Shown here: positions 26,821 through 39,202 of the stretch, one piece after another
How positions within the stretch are numbered: the first letter of the stretch is position 1
Layout: each line of letters begins with the position of its first letter
From: Cherax quadricarinatus
Lineage: Eukaryota > Arthropoda > Malacostraca > Decapoda > Parastacidae
NCBI RefSeq assembly: GCF_038502225.1
Contig: NC_091301.1
Span: 21,274,359-21,338,358, forward strand
DNA length: 64,000 nt
Reading direction: 5' to 3'
Notes under the pieces: model-generated
The model's input: only the letters and a program-made list of their open reading frames with translations
Databases searched by the model: none
Told to the model about the DNA's origin: nothing
Position numbers and translations under genes: made by a program

Positions 26821-29800
26821 ATGGCCTATTTACAGTGGAATATACGTGGCCTCGGGTAATTGGGGTGAGCTTCAGATGTTACTCTCCCAGTTTTCCCCTG
26901 TTGGTGTTTGCTTACAGGAACCAAAATTACACTCTGCTGTTATCTCTCCAATCTCAGGCTATAATTTATTGTATTCTTCATATCCTTTTCCTGATGGGAC
27001 CTTTAATGAAAGTGCCCTTCTTCTACGCACTGATATTCCGTACCATCAGCTATTTGTTAGTACTTCACTGCATTACAAAGCAGCCCATATCCACTTGCAT
27101 AGGTGGTATACGCTCTGTCCTTTATATCTCTCTCCTTCTTGGGCATTATCTATTCCAGATATTGCCTTTCTTGTTTCGTCATTACCGCCACCGATTCTGT
27201 TACTTGGTGATTTTAATGCCCACCATTTCCTCTGGGGGGGGTCTCACTGTGATTCCCGTGGCATTCAGTTAGAGGCTTTTCTTGCCACCCACCCCCTCCA
27301 TGTTTTAAATACAGGTACTCGCACCCATTTTGATCCTCGGACTCTCACTCTCTCTTGCATCGATCTCTCAGTCTGCTCTTCCTTCGCTGCATTAGACTTC
27401 ACTTGGTCTGTTCTCCCGGACTTGCATGACAGCGATCATTTCCCAATCATTCTTACTTCCCCTTCATATTCACCACCTCTTTGCATCCCACGCTGGCAAT
27501 TTGATCAGGCAAATTGGAACCTTTACTCACACCTAACTGTTTTTAGAGAGGTTCCTTCTTCGTCCTCCATCGATGAGCTTTTACACCTCTTCTCATCCTC
27601 CGTTTTAACCACAGCTTCTCATTCTATACCCCAAACTTCGGGCAGGCATTCTCAGAAATGCGTGCCTTGGTGGTCTCCTGCTTGTGCTCATGCAGTACGT
27701 TTGAAACGCGCTGCATGGGGCAGGTACTGGTACAATAGAACCACAGAGAGACTTCTTGATTTTAAGCAGAAGTGTGTGATCGCTCGCCGTGTCATCCGTG
27801 ACGCTAAACGCACTTGCTGGCGAGATTGTCTCCACCATCACCTCTGCTTCCTCTGAGTGCAGTCTGGAAAAAAGTACGAAAACTAAGTGGTAAATATTCT
27901 CATGACCCGGCTCCTGTTCTGCGGGTTGCCGGTGTTGATATAGCAAACCCACTAGATGTTGCCAATGAAATTGGCAATCATCTGGTCCATATTTCTCAGG
28001 GACTCCATCTATGCCCCTCATTTCTTTCCTCAAAGTCTGCCAGAGAGTTAGCACCCTTGGACTTTTCTTCTCTCAGAGAAGAACAGTATAATGTGCCTTT
28101 TACACTTCAAGAACTGGAGGCAACACACTCAGCTTGCCGATCATCGGCAGCTGGGCCCGACGACATTCATATTCGTATGCTATAACATTTACATCAGTCA
28201 GCCCTTGCAGTCCTATTACACCTTTACAATCTTATTTGGTCAAGAGTTCTTCCACAGCTGTGGAAATCCGCCATTGTTCTCCCTTTCCGCAAACCAGGCA
28301 CTACGGGACATGAAACCTCCCACTATCGTCCCATTGCTCTTACCAGTGCAGTTTGCAAAGTGATGGAACGCCTAGTAAATAGACGTTTAGTGTGGTATTT
28401 AGAGACGTGCAACAGTCTCTCCACTCGTCAATATGGCTTTTGTAAGGGACGTTCTACCATAGACCCCTTACTACGCTTGGATACGTATGTTCGTAATGCC
28501 TTTGCGAATAACCACTCAGTTATTGCCATATTTTTTGACCTTGAGAAGGCATATGACACAACTTGGAGGTATAATATTTTAGCCCAAGCCCACCCCTTAG
28601 GCCTTCGAGGCAATCTACCATCCTTCCTTAAGAACTTTTTAACTGACAGGCATTTCCGTGTTTGGGTTAATAATGTGCTCTCCCCGGACTTTATCCAAGC
28701 TGAAGGTGTCCCCCAGGGATGTGTTCTGAGCACAACACTTTTTCTCCTTGCTATTAATGATTTGGCCTCTAGTCTTCCATCAAATATTTGGTCATCACTC
28801 TGTTGATGACTTCGCTATTGCCTGTGCAGGCGCTGACTGTCGCCTCATTACAGTTTCTCTCCAGCATGCAGTCGACCGTGTTTCCAATTGGGCCACCACA
28901 CATGGGTTTAAATTTTCCAGCACTAAAACCCACCAAATTACTTTCACTAGATGCTCTGTCATCTCAGATCATCCTTTGTACCTCTATGGCTCCCGTATCC
29001 CTGAACGTGATACAGTAAAGTTTCTGGGCCTCCTCTTTGATCGTAGGTTATCCTGGAAACCTCACATTACCTCTCTGAAGGCAACTTGTCACAGCTGGCT
29101 GAACCTTCTTAAAACCCTTGCTCATGTTTCATGGGGAGCTGATCGTCAAACTCTCCTTCGCCTACATTCCACCCTTATTTTATCGAAACTTGATTATGGT
29201 GACCAGATCTATTCAGTGGCATCTCCTGCTACTCTCTCTAGCCTTAACCCCATTCATCACCAAGGATTACGTTTATGCCTTGGTGCTTTTCGCTCTTCCC
29301 CTGTCGAGAGCCTCCATGCAGAAGCGAACGTTCCATCCTTATCCGATCGCCGTGATGCCCATTGCCTTCACTACTATGTACGCTCTCATGATCTCCACAA
29401 TCCTTCCATTTATAGAATGGTCACTGATATTAGTAGACATTCCTTATTTGTTCGCCGCCCCTGTTTACTCCGTCCCTTCTCTCTTCGCCTTCATTCTCTC
29501 TTGCCTTCTCTTCAATTACCACCTTTCTATGTTCATGTAGCATCTCACTTTTCCCTACCCCCCTGGGAAGTTCCAGCTGTTTGAGTCTGTTCTTTCTCTC
29601 TCCCTTGCTCGAAAGCCCAACTGTCTACGGTCACTTCCCACTCTCTTTTTCTTGACCACTTTCACTCTCATTCTCATGCCATTGCTGTGTACACAGATGG
29701 CTCTAAGTCTTCTGACGGCATAGGATTTGCAGCAGTGTTTCCGGACAGCGTTGTACGAGGGCATTTACTATCTTCGGCTAGTATTTTTACTGCTGAATTG

Positions 29801-30493
29801 TATGCCATCCTTGCAGCACTTATCCGTATTGCATCTATGCCTGTGTCATCATTTGTGGTTGTCTCAGACTCCCTTAGTGCTTTACAGGCTATACAGAAAT
29901 TTGATACACCTCACCCCTTAGTCCTCCATATCCAACTTTGGCTACGCCGCATCTTTACCAAGCATTGTAAAGATGTTTTTTGTTGGGTCCCTGGCCATGT
30001 TGACGTACAGGGCAATGAACAGGCAGACACTGCTGCGCGGTCAGCAGTACATGACCTACTAGTTTCGTATAGAGGTATTCCATTTACGGACTATTTTGCT
30101 GCAATATCTTCCCACCTTCACACCCGTTGGCAACACCGTTGGTCTACTATGCTCGGCAACAAACTTCAATCTATTAAACCAAGTATAGGTTACTGGCCGT
30201 CGTCTTATCACCAGTGTCGAGGTTGGGAGACTACTCTCTCCCGTCTTCGCATTGGCCATACTCGTCTTACTCATGGATATCTCATGGAGAGGCGCCCTGC
30301 TCCTCTCTGTGAGAATTGCCAAGCTCCATTATCAGTCAGCCACATTCTGTTGGACTGCCCACTTTATCAACGAGCACGCAGAATTTACCTCCGTCGTCGT
30401 CTTCACTCCGCTGCTCTCTCTTTACCTTCCCTTCTCGCTGATGGACCCACCTTTCATCTGGACTCTCTCATTGACTTTTTGACAACAGACTGA
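26821..30493 (+). pseudogene. C1 ORF2: endonuclease-RT-RNase H polyprotein (broken)
   Basis: This encodes the enzyme that nicks target DNA, copies the RNA and degrades it. The start ATG at 26821 gives MAYLQWNIRGL; a frameshift follows at once. The APE endonuclease shows LQEPK, GDFNAHHFLWG near 27215 and SDHFPI near 27440. RT motif A is FFDLEKAYDTTW near 28530, motif B GVPQGCVLSTTLFLLAIND near 28705 and motif C VDDFAIA near 28805, with an indel removing the residue before VDD. RNase H keeps YTDGSKS (29690), TAELYAI, SDSLSAL and WVPGHVDVQGNEQAD (30000). The C-terminal Cys/His motif is CENCQ..HILLDC near 30310-30360. Lesions include frameshifts near 26855, 27850, 28360 and 28800, and stops at 28183 and 29582. 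Confidence 0.85.
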
Positions 30494-30725
30494 CTGACTT
30501 CACAAATTCTGATACCTTCAGCCCTTTCTACTTCAATCTCTTGCTACCCTCTACCCCCGTACTATTCCCTGCTCCGCTGTTTTCTGTAACCTACTGATCA
30601 TCCCTCCTCCCTTCTGCCATCCAATACCCTCGCTTCCTTCCCTACCCTGCAGCGCTGTATTGCCCTTGTGGCTTAGCGCTTCTTTATTTGATTATAATAA
30701 TAATATAGGTCCCCCCCCCCCGTCA

Positions 30726-31011
30726 CAGGCGTACCTCACAATACGGCGGGTTAGGTTCTGGACCGCTTCCATAAAGCAAATCACAGCCTTTCGTTTTCAC
30801 TTACCCATACATACAAAAACCTGAAACTGTTTACACTATCATTAATTGCAATAGGACTAGGCCGAAAAAGATGCAAAAGTAAAAATTTTTTTTTTTTTTT
30901 TTAAATTTCCGAAAACCATTTCAGGAACAATGTAGGCGCTGGATTTAATTAACATATAATTAGAAAACGCCGTATTTACGAAGCTAGTGCCGTATTAACG
31001 AAGTATGCTTG
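30726..31011. mobile_element. pogo/Tigger-like MITE (286 bp)
   Basis: The left end CAGGCGTACCTCACAATACG and the reverse complement of the right end, CAAGCATACTTCGTTAATAC, form an imperfect terminal inverted repeat. The left end closely resembles the ends of pogo/Tigger transposons. TA follows the right end; the left flank is CA, a likely mutated TA. There is no transposase. It lies 17 bp after the tail of LINE C1. Confidence 0.7.
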
Positions 31012-31639
31012 TACTTTGTTCTGCTAAATGAAAGGTTATCACATCATAATGTCATCGAGTTATAGATGATGTTCGCTCAGCCTCAAACGCCCACAATGCT
31101 CTGTGATCGGTTCACTTTTGAGTGTGGACTTGAGCTTAGTTTAGAAATTCCTTGAATAAGTCTCGGTACATTTTTTTCACTGACTGAGAGAAGTAGGAGC
31201 ACATGATAATTAATTTCCATTTTCATTCTGGTAACATCTCTTAATTTACATCCTCTTTACTTTCATCCCATATCTAGCTTTTTCCCTCCTCTTCCTCCTC
31301 CTCATCCTCGAGAAGTTCCGACAATTCAAGTTGGCTGCATCTTCCTTCCATAATCAAAGGCTCGCATGTCTACTGCAAACACTTTTTTGAACAATCATAT
31401 CCTCGAGCTAAAGCCGTGAAGACCGAAGATTCCAAATCCCCAGATGGAGTTTGATGAGAAACTGTTAATTTAACTTCTAATGTGTGTTACAAGTGATCTA
31501 GAAATTCTGCTCCTTACATAGCATTGTCATTCATATGCATCAGTTATCGCATTTCTAGCATGTAGAAAGAAATTTTTGCTTGTTGGTCCTTGAACACTCC
31601 GATGTGATTCTTATACCCGAGAAATGGTTCAGCTCTGAT
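31012..31639. other. Unassigned AT-rich DNA
   Basis: No gene, tail or terminal repeat recognised. Confidence 0.35.
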
Positions 31640-31990
31640 AACAATCCTTGCAGAACGGAGTGTTATGCTTTTTCATTCTGACGTTTCTTGTCAGTCACTT
31701 TATCTCCTCTTCATAAGGCATTCTTCGATCGACTACAGCACATTCTCTGCTATGCTATGTGTTTCTCAAGTTTTTGCTGTAGTTACTTGTGGGGCGCAGC
31801 ATCAAAAGCCTTCTTGCATTCCAAGAAGAAGCAACCCCAGTCATCCCTCTCTTCTGCTTCACTTTTACTTTCTCGCACAAATCCAGCAAATTTGCGAAAC
31901 GATCTACCGTCTTTCAACCCTTGCTGGTTATTGTTGAGAAACCATTTCCCACTAGGTTCTTCACAACTCCTCCTCCATTACATAAGATCA
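31640..31990 (-). mobile_element. LINE family A-like RT fragment
   Basis: On the minus strand, a stretch near 31920-31990 resembles the HLERN..NSQHGFRDGKS region. It runs into CFFLECKKAFDAAPHK near 31790-31840, matching motif A FLDCKKAFDTVPHK of family A. Only about 110 codons of RT remain, in more than one frame. Confidence 0.6.
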
Positions 31991-31994
31991 TACG

Positions 31995-32085
31995 ATTAGA
32001 GGAACACTGCAACAGTCCTACTGCCCCATACAAGGCAAGTCCTTATCAAAACCACTTATGTATTTGTCCAACCTTTTCTCAAAGC
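31995..32085 (-). mobile_element. CR1-like LINE 3' end, family B related
   Basis: Minus-strand GGAACACTGCAACAGTCCTA at 32000 corresponds to the conserved 3' UTR block of family B. The sequence beyond it (32040-32085) differs from the family B copies, so this is a related subfamily. Confidence 0.55.
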
Positions 32086-32810
32086 TCCTCTTTAAGAGGG
32101 GCTCCTTGTCGTGGTAAAGAGGCTATGTCTGAGGAATTGTACCTCTTGGTTGTCTTCCTCCGACCGAACCTAATTACCCCCTAATCATCCCTTCCCTATC
32201 CCTTCCTCCCCATACCCTCCCTTTTTTCCCTTCCCTCCCCTCTCCCAACCCTCCCCTTTTCCCCATCCCATTTGTGACCTCTGGGGTCCTTCCCTCTGGC
32301 ATTGCGGTTTCTAGGAGGGGGCTGGCGTGCTGGGGTTTGTCCCCCTCTGTGAAGTCTCTTGGGGTGGTGTGGTTTGCCGTGGAATCTGAATAGTCTGAGG
32401 ATGCCCTAGTCCCTTTCCGTTTTCCAAATCGTGGGCAGGGTGCCCTACAGATGATGGGTGCATCTCCAGAAGCTGCTTGTTGGTTCTGGGGGGGTGGCAG
32501 CCTAAGGAGGTATGCTTTGTGGCGAGTTTCCAACCGTCCTTTCTCTTGTTTGCCGCCGAGGTAGCTCAGTAGATGCGAGGCTGCTATCCCGGAGCGCTGG
32601 TTTACTGGTGTGAAGGGTAGAGTATGGCACGGATTCCATGCTGCATCTTCATTGACACTGGGCTCGACGCCCTCTGGGATGATGGGAGGAACTTTCGGCC
32701 CCTCCATGCCTCCTAGCGACTGTCCCTCCACTGTCCCTCTTTTTTTCTTTCTTTTTTTTCTTAAAATAACAAGAAAGGACATATCACAGAAGATGCACCT
32801 CTTATTAAGA

Positions 32811-33195
32811 AGACCATAAGAAAGAAGGAACACTGCAACGGGCCTACTGACCCATGCAAAGCAGGTCCATATGTACAAGGCGAGCGAGAAGTCAGCTTCT
32901 ACACAATAAGACAGGCAGCAAACAGCAACTACTCTGGCTGTACCTTCTCATGAACATCACTTCATCTGAGATCATTTATTCCTAGGATGACTGAATCTGG
33001 AGCATGTTCATACAACATAATGACATCGATGAAATAAATTCAGTTGACCAAATTAAATTGCTGGTCCACAAATGGCTCTAACTTCATCCTGTTCCCTATT
33101 TGAATGTCTCATAAAAATAAATAGGTTTTCAAATGATCTAATGTAGGTAACATCTCCTAGCTTGTTAATAAAGGTAGGAACTCTGTAAAAAACAC
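32811..33195 (-). mobile_element. LINE family B 3' fragment inserted in C2
   Basis: Minus strand: an RT C-terminal-like piece (RVPTFINKLGDVTYIRSFENL near 33130-33195), then 3' UTR, the GGACCTGCTTTGCATGGGTC block and a tail TTCCTTCTTTCTTATGG at 32811-32827. It is 5'-truncated. It interrupts family C copy C2, so it is the younger insertion. Confidence 0.75.
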
Positions 33196-33196
33196 C

Positions 33197-34733
33197 CTGC
33201 TTCAGGTGCTGCGGCATCACCCATTTCAGTTCATACCGCTGCTTCTAGCATGACTTTGACAATGTGTCTGGCTTCCCCGACGGTGCGACAGTTCTCGAAT
33301 CACCCACCTCCCTCGGGTCAGACCGCCCGCGGTCCTACTCCTAAGCGTCCACGACAACATACTGACGACAGCTCGTCAATGACAGCTCAAAAACGACCTA
33401 CACAACACTCGCTACCTTCCTGCTTTTATAGATAACATACCAGTCACCGTTCGTAAGCACGCTACTCTTAATTCTTGCAGTGGTACTGTGGTCTTGCCGC
33501 GTACCATTGTACAGAGTGATTTTTTGTCTTGCGGCGAGGATATTTTAGAACAATTAGCCCTTCAGAACCTCCTTATCCTCAAGGTAGATATGTACATCCT
33601 GCCTGCTCATGGACGGATGTGCTTTCCTAGTAACATCACTTGTTTAACCTTCCACTGCCGTGAGCTTCCATCCTCTGTCTATATTGCGGCCCATCGTCTA
33701 GAGGTCCATCAAATTGTTCCCACTCCCCAACAGTGTCGTAATTGCTGGCGTTTTGGACACCCAGCTAAACACTGCAGATCTGCGGCAGAATGCCCGGTCT
33801 ATGGTGCAGTAGATCATTCCAATACATAGTGTAGTCTTCTGCCATCTTGTCTTAATTGCAAGGAGCCTCATCCTTCCTTTTCACGCCATTGCCAGGTTTA
33901 TCATAATGAACGAGAGATGTGTTATCTTAAGGAGCGTGAGGGCCTCGTTTACACTCTGGCTGTCTCTCAGCTCCACCTTCAAGGTAAACTCCCTCGTGTA
34001 CCATATGCTCGGGTAGCTCGAAGACCTCCAACCTCGACGGTCCTTCCGCCTCTCAATCCCTCTGTGTCTGTGTCTTCTGGGGTCGCCCTAACTTCTAATT
34101 CTTTTGCAGTTTTATCCTCTGACACTCCTACCTCCGCACCACTTCCTCCTCCTACTTCTTCATCTCACTCGTTTGCTTCTCAATCTACGAAACCTCGCAG
34201 TCCTGCACTTTCTTCTCATCCAACACCTGCACAAAATATATCTTCTACCTCGGAGCCTCGTTCACACCCTCTTTCCAGCTCTCGCACGAAGGTAGAGGTT
34301 CACCCTCCCCTTCGTGTAGTCCCCTCTTCTGTTCCCTCCCTGTCTTCCTCCATAGTTATCCTCCAACTTCCTTCCTCTCCTGTTACACTGCAGGCCTCTT
34401 CTACCCCAGCCGACACATCTCTAGCTTCATACTCCCTGCCCCCCCCCTCAGACCTCTTTGGTTACCTCTGTAGCTCCTCCGGCCTTTCCTTGCAATGCTT
34501 CTCCTGTCTCTGGCATCATGGCATCATCGGCTTCTTTAGCGACTGAGACGTTAGACGCTGTTTCCAGCTATATTGCGGAGACAATACCTCCGATGAATAC
34601 CGGGACTCCCTCTACCCCTTCTACTTCACGACCCTCACAACAATCTATTCCTCCGCAACATTCACATTCTTCCTTGCTTACATGCTTACCGTTACCCCCA
34701 CATGTTGACTCTACATATCCTAATAGCCCATAG
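33197..34733 (+). pseudogene. C2 ORF1: gag-like remnant
   Basis: The N-terminus is lost to the inserted LINE. Recognisable parts are GPTPKRPRQ (33330), a deletion of about 130 bp near 33430 relative to C1, SCSGTVVLPRTIVQ (33475), SSVYIAAHRLEVHQIVPTPQ (33670) and the knuckle CRNCWRFGHPAKHC (33735). The second knuckle reads CPVYGAVDHSN, with the second Cys replaced by Tyr, so zinc binding there is lost. The Ser/Pro-rich tail extends to 34733 with a frameshift near 34450. Confidence 0.75.
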
Positions 34734-34776
34734 GTTTTATCGTTTCTTATTGTTGCCAGTTTCATTTCTGTACATA

Positions 34777-37700
34777 ATGTCTGTTTTACAATGGAATATT
34801 CATGACCTTAGGGGCAATCGGGGAGAACTCCAATTGCTGCTCTCCCAGTTGTCTCCAGTATGTGTTAGGTTGCAAGAGCCCAAAATTCATCCTGCTGTCA
34901 TTTGCCCAGTTTTGGGCTACATGCTATTATATTCTTCAGATCCTTTACCTGACGAATCTTTTAATGAAAGCGCGCTTCTTGTGCGCATTGATATGCCATA
35001 TCAACAAGTTTTTATTCGTTCTCCACTGCATTATACTGCAGCTCGGATTTATTTATGCAGATGGTTTACAGTTTGCTCTCTCTATCTTTCTCCCTCCTGT
35101 GCATTCTGTATCTCTGATATTGCATTTTTAATTTCTTCTCTACTGCCACCCATCTTGCTGTTGGGTGACTTTAACGCTCACCATCACCTGTGGGGAGGGT
35201 CCCATTGCGACTCTCGTGGTGATCAGTTGGGGAGACTTCTCACTTCTCACCCTCTTCATGTTTTAAATATAAGTGCTCCTACCCATTTTAACTCTCGCAC
35301 TCAGTGTCTCTCCTGCATTGATCCTTCCATCTGTTCCTCACCCATTGCACTTGATTTCATGTGGTCTGTTCTTCCAGACTTACATGATAGTGATCACTTT
35401 CCTATCCTCCTTACATCTGCTACATATACCCGACCGTTTCGTAACCTTCACTGGCAATTTGCTTGAGCAGATTGGAAATTATACTCCCGTTTTACCACCT
35501 GTTGCAAGGACCCCTTTCATCATCTATTGATGAACTGGCGCACCAATTTTCAACCTTAGTCTTCACTGCTGCGACTCGTTCTCTCCGCCAAACCTCAGGT
35601 AGGCATTCTCAGACATGCATACCTCGGTGGTCTCCCATGTGCGCCTGTGCAGTGCGTTTAAAATGTGCTGCATGGGGTCGTTATTGATAATACCATATCG
35701 CGGAGCATCTGTTGGATTTTAAGCAGGCAAGGGCAGCTGCTCGCCATGTCATATGCGACGCTAAATGTGCTTGTTGGCAAAACTACGTGTCTTCCATTAC
35801 CTCGTCTTCCCCTATGTGTGCGACTTGGAAAAAGGTGGGGAAATTGTGTGGTAAGAACGATCCGGACCCAGCTCCCGTTTTGTGGGATGCTGGAGCTGAT
35901 GTCACAGAACCTTTAGAAGTTGCCACAGAAATTGGAAACTATCTTGTCCATGTCTCCCGAGGGCTTTACCTCTGTCCCTCATTTCTTGCATCTAAACATA
36001 CAAGAGAGCAATTGCCCATAGATTTCTTCTCCAGTGGATTGGAGCTATATAACGTACCTTTCACTCTTCTAGAGTTAGGGTCCACACTTTCCATGTGCCG
36101 GCCATCGACACCTGGACCTGACGATATCCGCATCAGTATGCTACACCATCTCCATTCTATGGCCCTTCCTGTTCTTTTACATCTTTTCAATCTAATTTGT
36201 GAGTGAGGGGTTCTCCCACAACACTGGAAATCAGCTACTGTACTACCGTTTGCAAACCTGGCACCTCAGGGCTTGACACCTCTCACTATCGTCCCATTGC
36301 CCTGACCAGTGTGGTCTGCAAGGTGATGGAACGATTGGTGAATAGACGTCTGATGTGGTTCTTAGAGACACACAACAGCCTTTTCCCTCGCCAATATGGC
36401 TTTCGCAATGGCTGCTCTTCTTTAGACCCTCTGCTCCACTTCGATACGTATATTCGAAATGCCTTTGTTAAAAACCACTCTATTCTAGCGGTCTTTGTTG
36501 ATCTAAAGAAGGGATATGACACCACTTGGCGGTATAACATTCTAGTCCTAGCCCACTCCTTAGGCCTCTGCGGTAATCTACCAAACTTCATCGCTGCTTT
36601 CTTGTCCAATAGACATTTTCAGGTCCGTATTGGCGCCTCGCTTTCCTCAGACTTTGTACAAGCCGAAGGAGTCCCACAAGGTTGCGTCCTCAGTACTACT
36701 CTTTTTCTCTTAGCTATAAATGACCTACCTTCCATTCTTCCGTCGCATATTTGCTCATCACTTTATGTTGATGAATTCACTATACCTTACTCGGGCGCTG
36801 ACTGTCGACTGGTAGCGGCCTTCCCTCAGGTAGTGATAGACCGAGCCTCCCATTGGACCACTTCTCATGGCTTTAAATTCCCAGTACAAAAACCCGATTC
36901 ATTACCTCCAGTAGACGCCTGCTTCTACCTGATACTCCCTTATACTTACACGGTTCATGTATTCCGACATGTTATACAGTCAGGTTTCTGGGCCTGCTCT
37001 TTGACCGCCGGCTGACGTGGAAACCTCACATTTCTTCGTTAAAGACAACTTGCCATGGTCAGCTAAACCTCCTTAAGGTTCTTGCGCATCGTTCATGGGG
37101 AGCAGATCGTCGCACTTTCCTCCATTTGCATTCCACCTTAGTCTTGTCCGAGCTAGACATTTATGTTCGATCCCATGACCTCTACAATCCTTCCGTATAT
37201 AGGATAGTCACTGATGTTAGTAAACATTCTTTATTTGTTCATCACCCCTGTTTACTCCATCCCTTTTCTCTCCGTTCATGTAGCCTCTCACTTTTCCCCT
37301 GCCCCCTTGGGAAGTTCCGGCTGTTCATGTCTGTTCTTTCCCACTGCCATGCACAAAAGCCCGACTGCCTATGGTGGCTTCCCGCTTTCTTTTTCTTGAA
37401 CACTTCCACTCTCTTTCTCATGCTATCGCAGTGTACACCGATGGTTCTAAGTCTTCTGATGGCATCGGATTCGCAGCAGTGTTTCTGGACAGTGTCGTGT
37501 TAGGGCATTTATTACCTTTGGCTAGCATTTTTATGGCTGAATTTTGTGCCATTCTTGTAGCACTTATCCGTATTGCATCTAGGCCTGTGTCACCATTTGT
37601 GGTCGTTTCAGACTTCCTTAGTGCTTTACAGGCTATACAGAAATTTGATGCACCTCACCCTCCAACTTTGGTTATGCCATATCTCTAGCAAACACAAAGA

Positions 37701-38286
37701 TATTCTTTTTTGCTGGGTCCCTGGTCATGTTGACGTGCAGGGCAATGAGCAGGCAGACACTGTTGCACGGTCAGCAGTACATGACCTCCCAGTTTTATAT
37801 AGAGGTGTTCCATTCACGGATTATTTTGCTGTAATTGCTACCCATCTTCGCACCCGTTGGCAACAACGTTGGTCTGATCTGTTCCATAACAAACTTCATT
37901 CTGTTAAGCCGAGTATAGGTTTCTGGCAGTCTTCTTGTCATCGGTGTCAAGGTTGGGAAACTACTCTCTCCCGTCTTCGCATCGGCCACACTCGTCTTAC
38001 TCACGGGTATCTCATGGAGAGGCGTCCTGTTCCTCTCTGTGAGAATTGTCAAGTTCCAGCATCTGTTGGATACTGAAACTGCCCACTCTTGTTGGACTGC
38101 CCACTCTATCAACGAGCACGCAGAATTTACCTTCAACGTCGTCTCCGCTCTGCTGCCCTTTTCTTACTTTCCCTTCTTGGTGACGGACCCTCCTTTAATC
38201 CAGACTCTCTCATTGCCTTTTTGACAGCAAACTCTGATGATGATGTCTCTGGCACTCTTCTCAGCCCTTTCCACCTTAATTTCTAG
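34777..38286 (+). pseudogene. C2 ORF2: endonuclease-RT-RNase H polyprotein (broken, mutated RT site)
   Basis: ATG 34777 gives MSVLQWNIHDLRGN, and the endonuclease is open to 35466 with QEPK, GDFNAHHHLWGGSHCDSRG (35165) and SDHFPI (35395). The RT has motif A FVDLKKGYDTTW (36495), motif B GVPQGCVLSTTLFLLAIND (36670) and motif C YVDEFTIPYSG (36765). The catalytic YVDD has become YVDE. About 200 bp is missing after LHSTLVLSELD (37150). RNase H keeps VYTDGSKS (37430), MAEFCAI, SDFLSAL and WVPGHVDVQGNEQAD (37720). Other lesions are a stop at 35464 and frameshifts near 35690, 36240 and 36900. The C-terminal CENCQ motif (38038) is followed by a stop. Confidence 0.83.
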
Positions 38287-38601
38287 CTACCCTCTACCCC
38301 TGCACTATCCACTGCCCTGCAACACTTCATAACCTAATAATCGTCCCTTTCCCTCTTACTACCCATTACCCCTGCATTCTTCCCTGCACTGCTGCACTGT
38401 ATAACCCTTGTAGTTTAGCGCTTCTTTCTGATTATAATAATAACTTTCCCAAAGTTACGCAACAATTTGCTGCCGTACTTCAGGTACCAATCAAACCCAG
38501 CCCCTCCCTCTCGTATATTTGTCCAGTCTCTTCGGACAAATGTCAGCAATAGTGGTCTGTGGTTCAACGCTTCCTTCTTGTCTCCTAAAATATTGGCACT
38601 A

Positions 38602-38815
38602 CAGTAAACCTTCAATATAACGGATTAGTACGGGGATTATCCGAGTGTCTGTTAAGTCAAAATGTTAAATAAATATAAAAGAATGCAGTGAAGTACTGTA
38701 CTGTATACCTAATATAGAACGGTGTACACAGTTTACAGTTATAAATGAGTTAAAATTATAATTTTACCAGTGGGTTTTTTCATAATTTTAAGTCCGTTAT
38801 ATCGCAGGTTAACTG
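38602..38815. mobile_element. 214-bp MITE with TA target-site duplication
   Basis: The left end CAGTAAACCTTCAATATAAC and the reverse complement of the right end CAGTTAACCTGCGATATAAC form a terminal inverted repeat of about 24 bp with three mismatches, flanked by TA on both sides (38600-38601 and 38816-38817). The end sequence resembles pogo/Tigger-type elements. It has no coding capacity. Confidence 0.82.
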
Positions 38816-39185
38816 TATATTTCCTGTGTTGTAGACCAGTGCAATAGTCTCTTAGCCATTGACTTATGGAAATTGTAGTAAGTGGTCAAGACAGCGTTTC
38901 TTAGTTTATACTCTCTGCTCTCGTACACTTTTTCCTCTCTCATAGTTCCTGCTCTCTGTGTCTGCTCTTCGAGAATCCATAGTGAAAACTTTGTTAGGTA
39001 CCATTGCCTTTGTATCTAACTCACTCGAATGGTTTTTTTACCTTTTCTTGCTGTGTGAATAGTGTCCAGTACCTTTTAAAGCACTCTTTGTTTTTTGGTT
39101 CTGTTGTCCCTGTTTCCTCTTCGAACATCAATGTAAATTGCTTATTCAGCTTCTTACAGACTTATCGTCTCTCATGAGCTCTTTC
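38816..39185. other. Unassigned spacer
   Basis: Mostly unremarkable AT-balanced DNA leading to the TG tract at the next LINE's 3' end. Confidence 0.4.
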
Positions 39186-39202
39186 TGTGTGTGTGTGTGT
39201 GT
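39186..39202. repeat. Short (TG)n at LINE 3' end
   Basis: (AC)n read on the element's strand, directly continuing its terminal GGTGAGTAC. Confidence 0.9.

Larger units (their letters stand above)
24285..30708 (+). mobile_element. LINE family C (I-group-like), copy C1, near full length
   Basis: The element has a C-rich 5' UTR (24285-24946) whose start CCTCAGACCGAACCTAATTA matches copy C2. ORF1 and ORF2 follow, then a 3' UTR ending GCGCTTCTTTATTTGATTATAATAATAAT. The TAA-type tail and the order CCHC gag, endonuclease, RT, RNase H, Cys/His motif are typical of I-group LINEs. Both ORFs carry frameshifts and stops, so the copy is inactive. A second copy in the same orientation lies 1.4 kb downstream. 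No target-site duplication was found by eye. Confidence 0.88.
32100..38443 (+). mobile_element. LINE family C, copy C2, interrupted and deleted
   Basis: The order is the same as in C1: 5' UTR (CCGACCGAACCTAATTACCC at 32161), ORF1, ORF2 and a 3' UTR ending TTTAGCGCTTCTTTCTGATTATAATAATAA near 38440. A minus-strand family B fragment (32811-33195) sits at the 5' UTR/ORF1 junction and has removed the ORF1 start. Further deletions lie in ORF1 near 33430 and between RT and RNase H near 37155. It is diverged from C1 throughout, so it is not a recent tandem duplication. Confidence 0.87.

Noticed and set aside
28960..30490. Overlapping alternative-frame ORFs inside the family C LINEs as separate genes
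   Set aside because: They lie in shifted frames over RT and RNase H coding sequence and have no motifs.
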